This document shows positions 8,522 to 16,796 of a stretch of DNA of 64,000 nt, piece by piece. The notes under the pieces were generated by a model, which saw only the letters and a program-made list of their open reading frames with translations, searched no databases and was not told where the DNA came from. The translations under genes and the position numbers were made by a program. This DNA is from Achromobacter aegrifaciens. Its GTDB lineage: Bacteria; Pseudomonadota; Gammaproteobacteria; Burkholderiales; Burkholderiaceae_B. The DNA lies in the NCBI RefSeq assembly GCF_902859735.1, contig NZ_CADIJY010000011.1, forward strand, positions 90,110 through 154,109, read 5' to 3'. Position 1 is the first letter of the stretch, and each line of letters starts with the position of its first letter.

Positions 8522-9505
8522 ATGAACACACGCAGGCGATACACGCTGGCAGTGCTGGCCGGCCTGATGACCGCAATGACCTTGCCGCAGATGTCGCACG
8601 CGGCCGATGACTATCCGAACAAGCCCCTGCGCCTGATCGCGCCCAGTTCGCCCGGCGGGATCCTGGACATCACCAGTCGGGTGATAGGCAAGAAGCTGTC
8701 GGAGCGGCTCGGCCAGCCGGTGGTGGTGGAAAACATGGCAGGCGCGGCCGGCATCCTGGGCATGCAAGGCCTGCTGCGCGCCGAGCCCGACGGCTACACG
8801 ATGGTCATGGGCAGCAGCGGCCCGAACGCGGTCAATTACACGCTGTACAGCAAACTGCCGTATGCCATGTCCGACTTCGCCCCGGTGATCCGCATCATCA
8901 CCATGCCGAACGCGCTGGTGGTCAACGCCAACGCGCCGGTCAAGACGCTGGCCGAGTTCCGCGACTATGCCCGCAAGAAGCAGGGCAATCTGTCCATGGC
9001 GGTTTCCATGATCGGCACGTCCGGACACCTGGGCGGCGAGCTGCTGAAGAACCGCCTGGACTTCACCGCTGTCACCGTGCCCTACAAGGGCGCCGCGCCC
9101 GCGACCAACGACCTGGTCGCAGGCCAGGTCGACTTCACGGTCGAGAACGTGATCACCGTGGCGCCGCTGGTCAAGGCGGGCAGGCTGCGGGCGCTGGCGG
9201 TCACCACCCGCGAACGCAGCCAGATCCTGCCCGACGTGCCGACGCTGGCCGAGCAAGGCTATCCCGATGTCGACGTCGGCGCCTGGCTGGGCGTGCTGGT
9301 CGCGGCGCGCACGCCGCCAGCGGTGGTCGCGCGGTTGAACAAGGAGCTCAACGCGGTCCTGGCCGATGAAGAGGTGAAAAAGCAGCTGGCGCAGCAGGGC
9401 GGCATTCCGCTGGGCGGCACGCCGGCCGAGTTCGACAGCTTCATCCGGTCGGAAAAAGACCGCTGGGAAAAAATCATCAAGGCCGCCGGCATCAAGGCGG
9501 AATGA
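8522..9505 (+). CDS. Bug/TctC-family substrate-binding protein (second of a tandem pair)
   Basis: A 327-residue exported binding protein. The signal peptide spans about residues 1-27 (twin-arginine-like MNTRRRYT start, cleavage near SHAAD). The mature part begins with YPNKPLRLIAPSSPGGILDI and keeps ENMAGAAGILGMQGLLRAEPDGYT. AGGAG precedes ATG 8522. It is diverged from the Bug protein encoded just upstream, so the pair is not a recent exact duplication and may bind different ligands or stereoisomers. A strong hairpin (9509-9539) follows directly, which may stabilise the message for the two binding proteins. Confidence 0.92.
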   Translation: MNTRRRYTLAVLAGLMTAMTLPQMSHAADDYPNKPLRLIAPSSPGGILDITSRVIGKKLSERLGQPVVVENMAGAAGILGMQGLLRAEPDGYTMVMGSSGPNAVNYTLYSKLPYAMSDFAPVIRIITMPNALVVNANAPVKTLAEFRDYARKKQGNLSMAVSMIGTSGHLGGELLKNRLDFTAVTVPYKGAAPATNDLVAGQVDFTVENVITVAPLVKAGRLRALAVTTRERSQILPDVPTLAEQGYPDVDVGAWLGVLVAARTPPAVVARLNKELNAVLADEEVKKQLAQQGGIPLGGTPAEFDSFIRSEKDRWEKIIKAAGIKAE

Positions 9506-9508
9506 CCA

Positions 9509-9539
9509 GCATGCCGGCGGCCTGGCGCCGCCGGCATGC
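9509..9539. repeat. Intercistronic hairpin, 13-bp perfect stem
   Basis: GCATGCCGGCGGC and its exact complement are separated by a 5-base loop. There is no T-run on either strand, and the next gene's ribosome site begins just after it. It is therefore more likely an mRNA stability or processing element than a terminator. Confidence 0.6.
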
Positions 9540-9556
9540 GTAGGGAGGCATGATCC

Positions 9557-10417
9557 ATGGCAATCGATTATCAAAACCTGCGCAACTGGAAGTTCGAGGA
9601 CCGCGTCGACCGCTACAGCGCGCGCGACTGCATGATCTACGCGCTGGGCCTGGGCTACGGCAGCGATCCGGCCGATGAAGCCGAGCTGCGCTACGTGCAC
9701 GAGGACGGGACGGCCGTGGTGCCGACTTTCCTGGCCACCATCGGCGCGCCCAATGGCTGGGCCGCCGATCCGGCCACCGGCATAGACTGGGTCAAGATCC
9801 TGCACGGCGAGCACCGCATGACCTTCCATGCGCCGCTGGCCGCGGCCGGCGCGGTGCGCAGCCAGACCCGCGTCACGCGCGTCGTGGACAAAGGCGCCAG
9901 CAAGGGTGCGCTGGTAGTCACCGTGCGCGACATTTCGGATGCTGAGAGCGGCGCGCCGTTGGCCACGGTGGAGCATGTGTCGTTCTGCCGCGCCGATGGC
10001 GGCTTCGGCCAGGGCGACGAGCCGCCCGAGGCCCTGCCGGCCACGCCGCAACGCGAACCCGATCAGGTCGTGCTGCTGTCCACGCTGCCGCAGCAGGCGT
10101 TGCTCTATCGCCTGAACGGCGATCTCAATCCGGTGCACGCGCTGCCGCACATGGCGCGCACCGCCGGTTTCGACCGGCCCATCCTGCATGGCCTGTGCAC
10201 CTACGGCATGGCGGCGCGAGCCTTGCTGCAGGCTTGCGCGCCGGCGGCGCCGCAACGGCTGGGCGCCATTGCCGCGCGCTTTTCCGCGCCGTTCTTCCCG
10301 GGCGAGACTCTGCGCGTGGAGATCTGGCGCGACGGCGACCGCCTGCAATTCCGCGCGCTGGCCCACGAGCGCGGCACGGTGGTGCTGAGCCACGGCGCCG
10401 CCAGCCTGGCGCATTGA
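9557..10417 (+). CDS. MaoC-like hydratase (2-enoyl-CoA hydratase 2 type, double hot dog)
   Basis: A 286-residue protein with the length and order of hydratase-2 enzymes: a degenerate N-terminal hot-dog half and an active C-terminal half. The latter carries GDLNPVH (Asp and His) and GFDRPILHGLCTYGMAARALL. It would hydrate a 2-enoyl-CoA to the (R)-3-hydroxyacyl-CoA, and this type often accepts bulky or branched substrates. GGGAGG precedes the ATG. It is third in the rightward operon. It may duplicate the reaction of the single-domain MaoC protein at 5974 or act on another intermediate. Confidence 0.87.
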   Translation: MAIDYQNLRNWKFEDRVDRYSARDCMIYALGLGYGSDPADEAELRYVHEDGTAVVPTFLATIGAPNGWAADPATGIDWVKILHGEHRMTFHAPLAAAGAVRSQTRVTRVVDKGASKGALVVTVRDISDAESGAPLATVEHVSFCRADGGFGQGDEPPEALPATPQREPDQVVLLSTLPQQALLYRLNGDLNPVHALPHMARTAGFDRPILHGLCTYGMAARALLQACAPAAPQRLGAIAARFSAPFFPGETLRVEIWRDGDRLQFRALAHERGTVVLSHGAASLAH

Positions 10418-10435
10418 GAAAACCAGAGGTGAACC

Positions 10436-11965
10436 ATGTCAGTACTTGAAGCCCATGCCCGGGAGATGCCCGATGGCATCGCCTACCGCATGATTCCGTC
10501 CGGCACCACGGTGACCTGGCGCGAGTTGGAACTGCGCAGCCGCAAATGCGCGGCGGCCATGCTGGACGCCGGCCTGCAATCCGGCGATGTGATCGCGGTA
10601 TTCCTGGAAAACCATCCGCGCTTCTTCGAACTGTTGTGGGCCGCGCACCGCGTCGGCCTGTACTACACCACCATCAGCCGCCACCTCAAGCGCGAGGAAG
10701 CGCGCTACATCATCGAAAACTGCGACGCGCGGGTGCTGTTCTATTCCGGTCACACGCAGGCCGAAACGGATGCGGACGAGCTGGATGCGCGCGGCGTGCT
10801 GCGCGTCAGCATGGACGGCGCGGACGCCAGCGCAATCCCGTACGAAGACTGGATCGGCCGCTACGCCGATGACGTGGCCCTGCCTGAAACCCCGGAAGGC
10901 ACGGACTTCCTGTATTCGTCGGGCACCACCGGGCTGCCCAAGGGCATCAAGCGCCCGCTGTCGGTGGCCAACCGCTATTTCCGCGTTGGCGATGCGCCCA
11001 GCAGCGCCTGGAAAGCTTTCGACCGCGACACCGTCTATCTGTCCACCGCGCCGTTCTATCACGCGGCCCCGGTGCGCTGGAACATGGCGGCGCTGCGGGC
11101 GGGCGGCAGCTGCGTGATGATGGAAAAATTCGACGCGGCCGCTGCGCTGGAGGCCATCGCCACCCATGGCGTCACGCATTCGCAATGGGTGCCGACCATG
11201 TTCATCCGCTTGCTGCGCCTGCCGCAGGAGGAGCGCACGCGCCACGACCTGTCGACGTTGCGCTACGCCGTGCATGCGGCTGCGCCGTGTCCCGCCGACG
11301 TCAAGGAAGCCATGATCGCGTGGTGGGGGCCGATCCTGTACGAGTACTACAGCGGCACCGAACTGGTGGGACGCACCTCGCTGGGCTCCGATGAGTGGCT
11401 GGCGCACCGCGGCTCGGTCGGCCGGCCGGAGTTCGGCCAGGCCCACATCATGAGCGAGGACGGGCTGAACGAACTGCCCCCGGGCCAGCCTGGCGTCATC
11501 TATTTTTCCGGCGGCGGCTCCTTCGAATACCACAAGGACCCGGCCAAGACGCGCGGCGCCTACAACACGCGCGGCTGGGCCACCTACGGCGATATCGGCT
11601 ACCTGGACCAGGACGGCTATCTGTACCTGACCGATCGCCTGTCCAACATGATCGTGTCGGGCGGCGTCAACATCTATCCCCAGGAAGCCGAGAACCTGCT
11701 GAGCACGCATCCCGCGGTGGCGGACGTAGCGGTGGTCGGCGTGCCGAACCCGGAGTTCGGCGAGGAGGTCAAGGCCGTCGTGCAATTGCGCGATCCGGCC
11801 GCGGCCAGCCCCGACCTGGCGCGGCAGTTGATCGACTATTGCCGCGACCGGATCTCGCCCATCAAGTGCCCGAAGAGCGTGGACTTTTCCAGCGACATGC
11901 CGCGCACCGAGACCGGCAAGCTGCTCAAGCGCCTGGTCAAGCAACGTTACTGGCCGCAAGCCTAG
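10436..11965 (+). CDS. AMP-forming acyl-CoA synthetase (ANL superfamily)
   Basis: A 509-residue adenylate-forming ligase. The phosphate-binding motif DFLYSSGTTGLPKGIKRP lies near residue 155, the YYSGTE aromatic motif in the middle, TYGDIGYLDQDGYLYLTDR near 380, and the catalytic C-terminal lysine in TETGKLLKR. It activates a carboxylic acid to its CoA ester with release of AMP and pyrophosphate. GAGGTG lies just before the ATG. It is probably the entry enzyme of the pathway served by the upstream binding proteins. The substrate cannot be read from sequence, and it does not look like an acetyl-CoA synthetase. Confidence 0.9.
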   Translation: MSVLEAHAREMPDGIAYRMIPSGTTVTWRELELRSRKCAAAMLDAGLQSGDVIAVFLENHPRFFELLWAAHRVGLYYTTISRHLKREEARYIIENCDARVLFYSGHTQAETDADELDARGVLRVSMDGADASAIPYEDWIGRYADDVALPETPEGTDFLYSSGTTGLPKGIKRPLSVANRYFRVGDAPSSAWKAFDRDTVYLSTAPFYHAAPVRWNMAALRAGGSCVMMEKFDAAAALEAIATHGVTHSQWVPTMFIRLLRLPQEERTRHDLSTLRYAVHAAAPCPADVKEAMIAWWGPILYEYYSGTELVGRTSLGSDEWLAHRGSVGRPEFGQAHIMSEDGLNELPPGQPGVIYFSGGGSFEYHKDPAKTRGAYNTRGWATYGDIGYLDQDGYLYLTDRLSNMIVSGGVNIYPQEAENLLSTHPAVADVAVVGVPNPEFGEEVKAVVQLRDPAAASPDLARQLIDYCRDRISPIKCPKSVDFSSDMPRTETGKLLKRLVKQRYWPQA

Positions 11966-11995
11966 GCGGCCCGCCATGAAAGATCAGGAGGCAGC

Positions 11996-13135
11996 ATGAA
12001 TCGGCAGCGCAAGCTTTTCTCGGCGGAGCATGACCTGTTCCGCGACACCGTGGCGCGCTTCATCGCGCAAGAGATCACGCCGCATCACTACCAATGGGAA
12101 CAGGAAGGCCTGGTGCCGCGCGAACTGTGGCGCAAGGCCGGCGCGGCCGGCATCCTGCTGCCCAGCACGCCCGAGGAATACGGCGGGGGCGGCGGCGACT
12201 TCCTGCACACGATCATCGTGGTGGAAGAGATCGCCCGTGCGCTGGCCACCGGCGTCACCGGCTTCACCACCCATTCCGATATCGTCGCGCCGTATCTGCT
12301 GAACTTCGGCACCGAGCGCCAGAAGCAGCGCGACCTGCCCGGCATGGCCCAGGGCGATATCGTGGCGTCCATCGCCATGACCGAGCCGGGCGCGGGCAGC
12401 GACGTCAAGGCGATACGCACCGCGGCGGTCCGCGCGCAGGGCGGCTACGTCATCAACGGCCAGAAGACCTTTATCACCAACGGCTTCCATGCCGACCGCG
12501 TGCTGGTGGTGGCCAAGACCGATCCGGCAGCCGGCGCGCGCGGCATCAGCCTGTTCTGGGTCGATACCGCGACGCCCGGATTCACGCGCGGACGCCTGCT
12601 GGACAAGGTCGGGCAGAAGGCGCAGGACACGGCCGAACTCTTCTTCCAGGACATGTTCGTGCCGGACGAGGACATGCTGGGCGAGCCAGGTCAGGGCTTC
12701 GGCTATCTGATGAAGGAACTGGTGCGCGAGCGCCTGATGATCGCGGTGCGCTGCGCCATGGCGCTGGAAAGCGCGCTGCAATGGACCGTCGACTACACCA
12801 AGGACAGGCGCGCCTTTGACAAGGCGTTGATCGACAACCAGCACATCCGCTTCAAGCTGGCAGACATCAAGACCCTGGCCGCCGCCACTCGCGCCTTCGT
12901 CGACGGTTGCGTGCAGCAATACCTGGATGGCGAGCTCGATGCCGGCGGCGCGGCCATGGCCAAGCTGTGGGCATCTGAAGCCACCAGCGCCATCGACGAC
13001 CTGCTGCAGTTCCACGGCGGCTACGGCTACATGCGTGAATACCCCATCGCCCGCGCCTACACCGACGTGCGGCCCAACCGGATCTACGGCGGTGCCTCGG
13101 AAGTGATGCGAGAGCTGATCGCACGGACGCTTTGA
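11996..13135 (+). CDS. Acyl-CoA dehydrogenase (LCAD-like)
   Basis: A 379-residue acyl-CoA dehydrogenase with IAMTEPGAGSDVKAIRTAA, NGQKTFITNG, FQDMFVPDEDMLGEPGQGFGYLM and a YGYMREYPIARAYTDVRPNRIYGGASEVMRELIAR tail. The C-terminal YEGT glutamate is replaced by Gly (YGGAS). As in long-chain dehydrogenases, the base is expected in the ELVRERLMIA segment, which keeps Glu. A strong AGGAGG precedes ATG 11996. It is the second dehydrogenase of this island, so either two desaturations are needed or the two enzymes differ in chain length. Confidence 0.9.
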   Translation: MNRQRKLFSAEHDLFRDTVARFIAQEITPHHYQWEQEGLVPRELWRKAGAAGILLPSTPEEYGGGGGDFLHTIIVVEEIARALATGVTGFTTHSDIVAPYLLNFGTERQKQRDLPGMAQGDIVASIAMTEPGAGSDVKAIRTAAVRAQGGYVINGQKTFITNGFHADRVLVVAKTDPAAGARGISLFWVDTATPGFTRGRLLDKVGQKAQDTAELFFQDMFVPDEDMLGEPGQGFGYLMKELVRERLMIAVRCAMALESALQWTVDYTKDRRAFDKALIDNQHIRFKLADIKTLAAATRAFVDGCVQQYLDGELDAGGAAMAKLWASEATSAIDDLLQFHGGYGYMREYPIARAYTDVRPNRIYGGASEVMRELIARTL

Positions 13136-13175
13136 ACTTTCTTCTTCTTCGACTTCGACAGGAACAGATCCCTAC

Positions 13176-14333
13176 ATGAGCAAGCATCTCTCGAAATCGG
13201 TTGCCATCGTCGGCGCCGCCGAATCCGACCTGGGGAAAGTGCCCGGGATGACCTCGCTGGACCTGCAGGCGCAGGCAGCGGCCCGCGCGCTGCGCGATGC
13301 CGGCCTGACGCTCAAGGACGTCGACGGCGTGTTCGCGCACGTGGACGACAAGTTCGCCGGCCTGCACCTGGCGGAATACCTGGGCATACGGCCGCGCTAT
13401 GTGGATTCGACCAGCGTGGGCGGCATGTCCAGCGTCATGCACATCCGCCACGCCATGGCCGCCATCGAGGCCGGCATGTGCGAGGTGGCGCTGGTGGCCT
13501 ACGGCAGCACCCAGCTGTCGGACGGCACACGCAAGGTGGGCGGCACGCCCGAAGACATGCGCATGCCGCGCGGACAGTTCATTACGCCGTATGGGCAGCT
13601 GAGCCCCATCGGCTACTACGCGATGGTGGCGCAGCTGCACATGCAGCGCTACGGCACCACCCACAAGGACCTGGCCGAAGTGGCGGTGGCGGCGCGCAAA
13701 TGGGCGCAGCTCAACCCCAAGGCCTACCGCCGCGAGGACACCTCGATCGAGGAAGTCATGGCGTCCAAGTTGATTGCCGACCCCTTGCGCCAGCGCGACT
13801 GCTGCCTGGTGACCGACGCCGGCGGCGCGGTCATCATCACGTCCGCGGCGCGAGCGCGAGAGCTCAAGCGGCCGCCGGTCTACGTGATGGGCATCGCCGA
13901 ATCCTTCTCGCACCACTACACGCCCTTCAACACGGCGGACTGGCTGGACACCAATGTGGCGCAGACGGCCGACGCCGCGCTCGCCATGGCCGGCGTCACG
14001 CGCGCCGACATCGACGTGGTGCAGATCTACGACCATTTCACCATCGGCGTGATCCAGTCGCTGGAAGAACTGGGCTTCTGCAAGCGCGGGGAGGGTGGGG
14101 CCTTCGTGGCGGACGGACGCCTGGCTCCGGGGGGCGACTTCCCCATCAATACCTCGGGCGGCGGCCTGTCCTACAACCATCCCGGCCAGTTCGGCATGCT
14201 GCTGTTGCTCGAGGCCGTGCACCAATTGCGCAAGGAATGCGGCGAGCGCCAGCTGCCCCGCGCCGAACTGGCCCTGGTGCACGCGCCAGGCCTGGTTTTT
14301 TCCTGCAACACCACCCTGATACTCGGAGTCTGA
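13176..14333 (+). CDS. Thiolase-like protein lacking the nucleophilic Cys (lipid-transfer/aldolase type)
   Basis: A 385-residue thiolase-fold protein. Where thiolases have the acylated cysteine this one reads DSTSVGGMSSVMH (near residues 77-89), so the nucleophile is missing. The C-terminal half keeps NTSGGGLSYNHPGQFG with its His and ends with GLVFSCNTTLILGV. The same pattern is seen in SCP2/Ltp-type proteins such as Ltp2, a steroid side-chain retro-aldolase that works with a DUF35 partner. Such a partner gene starts two bases after this stop. The likely role is carbon-carbon cleavage of a 3-hydroxyacyl-CoA or a related ester; ordinary thiolysis is less likely. Confidence 0.85.
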   Translation: MSKHLSKSVAIVGAAESDLGKVPGMTSLDLQAQAAARALRDAGLTLKDVDGVFAHVDDKFAGLHLAEYLGIRPRYVDSTSVGGMSSVMHIRHAMAAIEAGMCEVALVAYGSTQLSDGTRKVGGTPEDMRMPRGQFITPYGQLSPIGYYAMVAQLHMQRYGTTHKDLAEVAVAARKWAQLNPKAYRREDTSIEEVMASKLIADPLRQRDCCLVTDAGGAVIITSAARARELKRPPVYVMGIAESFSHHYTPFNTADWLDTNVAQTADAALAMAGVTRADIDVVQIYDHFTIGVIQSLEELGFCKRGEGGAFVADGRLAPGGDFPINTSGGGLSYNHPGQFGMLLLLEAVHQLRKECGERQLPRAELALVHAPGLVFSCNTTLILGV

Positions 14334-14335
14334 CC

Positions 14336-14746
14336 ATGGAACTCGCCCAACGCCCGCTGCCGCAACCGACCCGGATCACCCAGCCTTACTGGGACGCGGC
14401 GAAGGAAAGCCGCCTGGTCATCCAGCAATGCGCCTGCTGCAAGACGCGCCAGTTCTATCCGCGCGAATTCTGCACCACCTGCCTGTCCGACAGCATCGAG
14501 TGGATCGACTCCGCAGGACTGGGCACCGTCTACACCTACACCGTCAACCGGCGTCCGAGCAATGCCGCCCTGAGCGGAAAAGTGCCATATGTGGTCGCCA
14601 TGATCGACCTGGACGAAGGCGTGCGCATGATGGCCAACATCATCGACACCCCGCCCGAGGCGGTCCGGATAGGAAGCCGGGTGCGGGTGTGTTTCGAGCA
14701 GGTGTCGGACGAGATCACCTTGCCGCAGTTCAGGCTGGAGGTGTGA
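14336..14746 (+). CDS. DUF35 Zn-ribbon/OB-fold protein, partner of the thiolase-like protein
   Basis: A 136-residue protein with a rubredoxin-like Zn ribbon (CACCK and CTTC pairs near residues 35-53) followed by a small OB fold with VYTYTVNRR and PYVVAMIDLDEGVRMMANI. DUF35 proteins bind acyl-CoA and form complexes with thiolase-like enzymes or MaoC hydratases. The gene starts two bases after the upstream stop, which supports an obligate complex. It is the last gene of the rightward operon; the ssrA terminator hairpin on the other strand follows about 30 bases later. Confidence 0.9.
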   Translation: MELAQRPLPQPTRITQPYWDAAKESRLVIQQCACCKTRQFYPREFCTTCLSDSIEWIDSAGLGTVYTYTVNRRPSNAALSGKVPYVVAMIDLDEGVRMMANIIDTPPEAVRIGSRVRVCFEQVSDEITLPQFRLEV

Positions 14747-14777
14747 GCACAGCGCCGGCCGGTGGCCGGCGCAGGCA

Positions 14778-14817
14778 AATAAAAAAGGCCGGTCTGACTT
14801 TGAATCAGACCGGCCTT
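14778..14817 (-). terminator. Rho-independent terminator of ssrA
   Basis: On the minus strand a 13-bp perfect stem (14805-14817 with 14785-14797) around a 7-base loop is followed by a run of T residues. It lies about 10 bases after the tmRNA 3' end. It may also stop rightward transcripts that leave the DUF35 gene, though no T-run follows in that direction. Confidence 0.85.
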
Positions 14818-14827
14818 CTGCGGTATT

Positions 14828-15216
14828 TGGTGGAGCCGGGGGGAATTGAACCCCCGTCCGCAAGCCCTCCGCAACCAGTTCTACATGCGTAGTCGATTTA
14901 TTTGGTTTTAACCCTGGACTTAGCCAACCGACAGGCCGGACCAGAGCGATTCACGTAATTTAAATTTGAACCGTGTGACCCCAGTTCAAACCGATTCCTT
15001 GTGAATGTCGCTGCTGCGGTTCGAGGGTTGCCCCCCTAGGAAGTTGCCTTCCCCCGCCTGACCCAAGGACAGATCAGTGCAGCGGCTCACCGCTTAAGCG
15101 GCGAGAGCGAAACGCTCGTCGTTGGCGTTTGTAGTGTTCCAGTGGTTTAACGAGCGTACTGGTGCTCGGCATGCCCTGAGTTGTTTCGCGACCCACGTCG
15201 AATCCGGATCGGCCCC
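14828..15216 (-). ncRNA. ssrA: Transfer-messenger RNA (tmRNA)
   Basis: The minus strand begins GGGGCCGA at 15216 and ends GGCTCCACCA at 14828. These ends pair as the tRNA-like acceptor stem, with one G-U pair. The 3' part has the T-arm with GGTTCAATTC flanked by C- and G-runs. The internal tag frame at 15094-15126 encodes ANDERFALAA and a stop. tmRNA with SmpB rescues ribosomes stalled on broken messages and tags the product for proteolysis. A TACAAT -10 box lies at 15227-15232, spaced correctly for a start at 15216. The length is 389 bases, normal for a one-piece tmRNA. Confidence 0.95.
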
Positions 15217-15226
15217 AAGAAGATCT

Positions 15227-15232
15227 ATTGTA
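15227..15232 (-). promoter_or_regulatory. Probable -10 box of ssrA
   Basis: TACAAT on the minus strand lies 11 bases before the mapped 5' end of the tmRNA. I could not find a good -35 box at normal spacing. Confidence 0.5.
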
Positions 15233-15256
15233 CTGGGAAACGCCATAGCCTGCTGC

Positions 15257-15295
15257 ATCGTCTGCGCCGCCATGCCCGGGCGTGGCGCAGACGAT
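15257..15295. repeat. Inverted repeat with a 12-bp perfect stem between the MFS gene and ssrA
   Basis: ATCGTCTGCGCC (15257-15268) is matched exactly by its complement at 15284-15295 with a 15-base loop. It lies 13 bases downstream of the MFS stop and upstream of the ssrA promoter. There is no T-run. It may act as a Rho-type or bulky terminator that shields ssrA from readthrough. Confidence 0.55.
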
Positions 15296-15307
15296 ACAGG
15301 CGGGCCG

Positions 15308-16486
15308 TCACACGGCGTTGGCGCAGGCCGCCTTGGGCTCCCGGCGCGGGCGCGAAGCCGCCATCAGCGCGAAGGCCAGGACCACGGAGATGCCGACGAT
15401 GACGGCCGCGGCCCAGCCCAGCGAGGCCAGTCCGTAGTTGTCGATGACGTACCCGCCGACCACGGCGCCCAGGCCGATGCCGGTGTTGGCGCCCGAGATA
15501 TTCAGGGACGCGGCAAAGGCCGGCGCTTCCGGCGCGGACTTCATCAGCCGCACGTGGCAGACGATGAAGAGCGCGGCTTGCGCAATGCCCCAGACGCCCA
15601 GCGCCACGGCCAGCAGTCCGTGCGACTGCATCACGGGGGCGATCACGGCCAATCCTGCCGCCATCAGCGCCGAGAACAAGGCGGTCGCGCCCAGGGGGCT
15701 GCGGTCCACCATGCGGCCGCCCAGGGTGTTGCCGATCAAACCGACGGCGCCGAACGCCATCATCGTCCAACCGACGATCTGGCCGTTGAAACCGGCCAGC
15801 CGCTCCAGCATGTCCGCCAGGTAGGTGTAGGCCGTGAACATGCCGGTGAAGACCAGCAGCGACAGCAGCACATGGCCGACCACGATCGGGTTGCGCAGGA
15901 TGCGCAGCTGCGTGATGAGCTTGACGCTGTCGGCGCGGATGCGGGTGCTGGGGAAGGCGAACAGCAAGAGCAGGGCCTTGGCGAACGCCACCGCCGACAG
16001 CACGCCAAAGGCGGCGCGCCAGCCGAAGGCGTCGGAAATCAGCACGCCGATGGGGATGCCGAATACCGTGGCCGCGACGATGCCGAAGGCAACCATGGAG
16101 ATGGCGCGGCCGGCGCGCGCCGGGCCGACCAGTTCCACGGCCGTGGCGCTGGCCAGCGACCAGAACACCGGCAGAGCCAGGGCAGGGACGAGGCGCGCCA
16201 CGGCCATGACCCAGATGTTCGGCGCGACGGCCGCCAGGGCGTTGGACAGGCCGAACAGCACCAGCACGCCAATGAACAGGCGCTTGCGCTCTATGTTGGC
16301 CATGAGCGCCGTGAGCAGCGGACCGGTCGCCGCCACCGTGAAGGCGAACAGCGATACCAGCAGGCCGGCCTGGGACACGGTGACGTTCAGGTCGCGGGCC
16401 AGGCCGGGCAGCAGCCCGATGATCAGGAACTCTGTCGTCAGGATGGTGAAGCCGGCGGCGGAAAGTAACAGGATGGGCAATAGCAT
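15308..16486 (-). CDS. MFS transporter (drug/sugar efflux type, AraJ-like)
   Basis: A protein of about 392 residues with roughly 12 hydrophobic segments. It has the MFS loop NIERKRLFIGVLVLFGLSNALAAV and the mid-protein FGIPIGVLISDAFGWRAAF segment typical of the DHA1/AraJ-type exporters. It is an inner membrane proton-driven antiporter of unknown substrate. The ATG at 16486 is preferred because AGAGGA lies six bases before it; the ATG at 16492 abuts that site and a TTG at 16513 has none. No divergent regulator is present, but a short palindrome lies upstream at 16700-16710. Confidence 0.88.
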   Translation of the reverse strand: MLLPILLLSAAGFTILTTEFLIIGLLPGLARDLNVTVSQAGLLVSLFAFTVAATGPLLTALMANIERKRLFIGVLVLFGLSNALAAVAPNIWVMAVARLVPALALPVFWSLASATAVELVGPARAGRAISMVAFGIVAATVFGIPIGVLISDAFGWRAAFGVLSAVAFAKALLLLFAFPSTRIRADSVKLITQLRILRNPIVVGHVLLSLLVFTGMFTAYTYLADMLERLAGFNGQIVGWTMMAFGAVGLIGNTLGGRMVDRSPLGATALFSALMAAGLAVIAPVMQSHGLLAVALGVWGIAQAALFIVCHVRLMKSAPEAPAFAASLNISGANTGIGLGAVVGGYVIDNYGLASLGWAAAVIVGISVVLAFALMAASRPRREPKAACANAV

Positions 16487-16796
16487 AGGCATTCCTCTGG
16501 CGCGACGCGGCAAGGCGGCGCGCGGGGGGCGTTGTGGGCGGTCTAAAAAAGGTCAGGTGTGCGCCGGCCTGAATGCCGGGCAGAGCAACGGGGCCGAAGG
16601 GCGCCGTGGCAGGGATCAGTGGCGGACGGCGGTGTCCGCAACCTCCGGCATCAGCCGGAAAAGGCAATCGGGAAGCACCCGCATGCCTTGCATAAGCCAC
16701 ACTTTAAGTGACTTTGGTTTCAGGATAAAGGCCCTGGTTTCGGAAATATTGTTCGGGAAACTCAACTAATTTTCACGAACAACAGCAAGACAGGAG
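16487..16796. other. Intergenic stretch between the MFS gene and gph
   Basis: About 310 bases without a supportable gene. It must contain the MFS promoter. It contains the palindrome CACTT-T-AAGTG (16700-16710) and two similar TTCGG(G)AAA blocks near 16739-16760. Frames that stay open here are antisense or extensions of the MFS frame with poor composition. Confidence 0.5.
16700..16710. promoter_or_regulatory. Short perfect palindrome upstream of the MFS gene
   Basis: CACTT-T-AAGTG is an 11-base perfect palindrome about 215 bases upstream of the MFS start. It is a possible repressor site, but at this length it could be chance. Confidence 0.25.

Noticed and set aside
11996-13135. Loss of the catalytic Glu in an acyl-CoA dehydrogenase (YGGAS instead of YEGT)
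   Set aside because: Long-chain-type dehydrogenases normally lack that Glu and use one in an earlier helix. The RERLMIA segment here keeps it.
14828-15216. The tmRNA 3' end as an integration site for a genomic island
   Set aside because: No integrase gene, repeated 3' fragment or change in composition is visible on either side.
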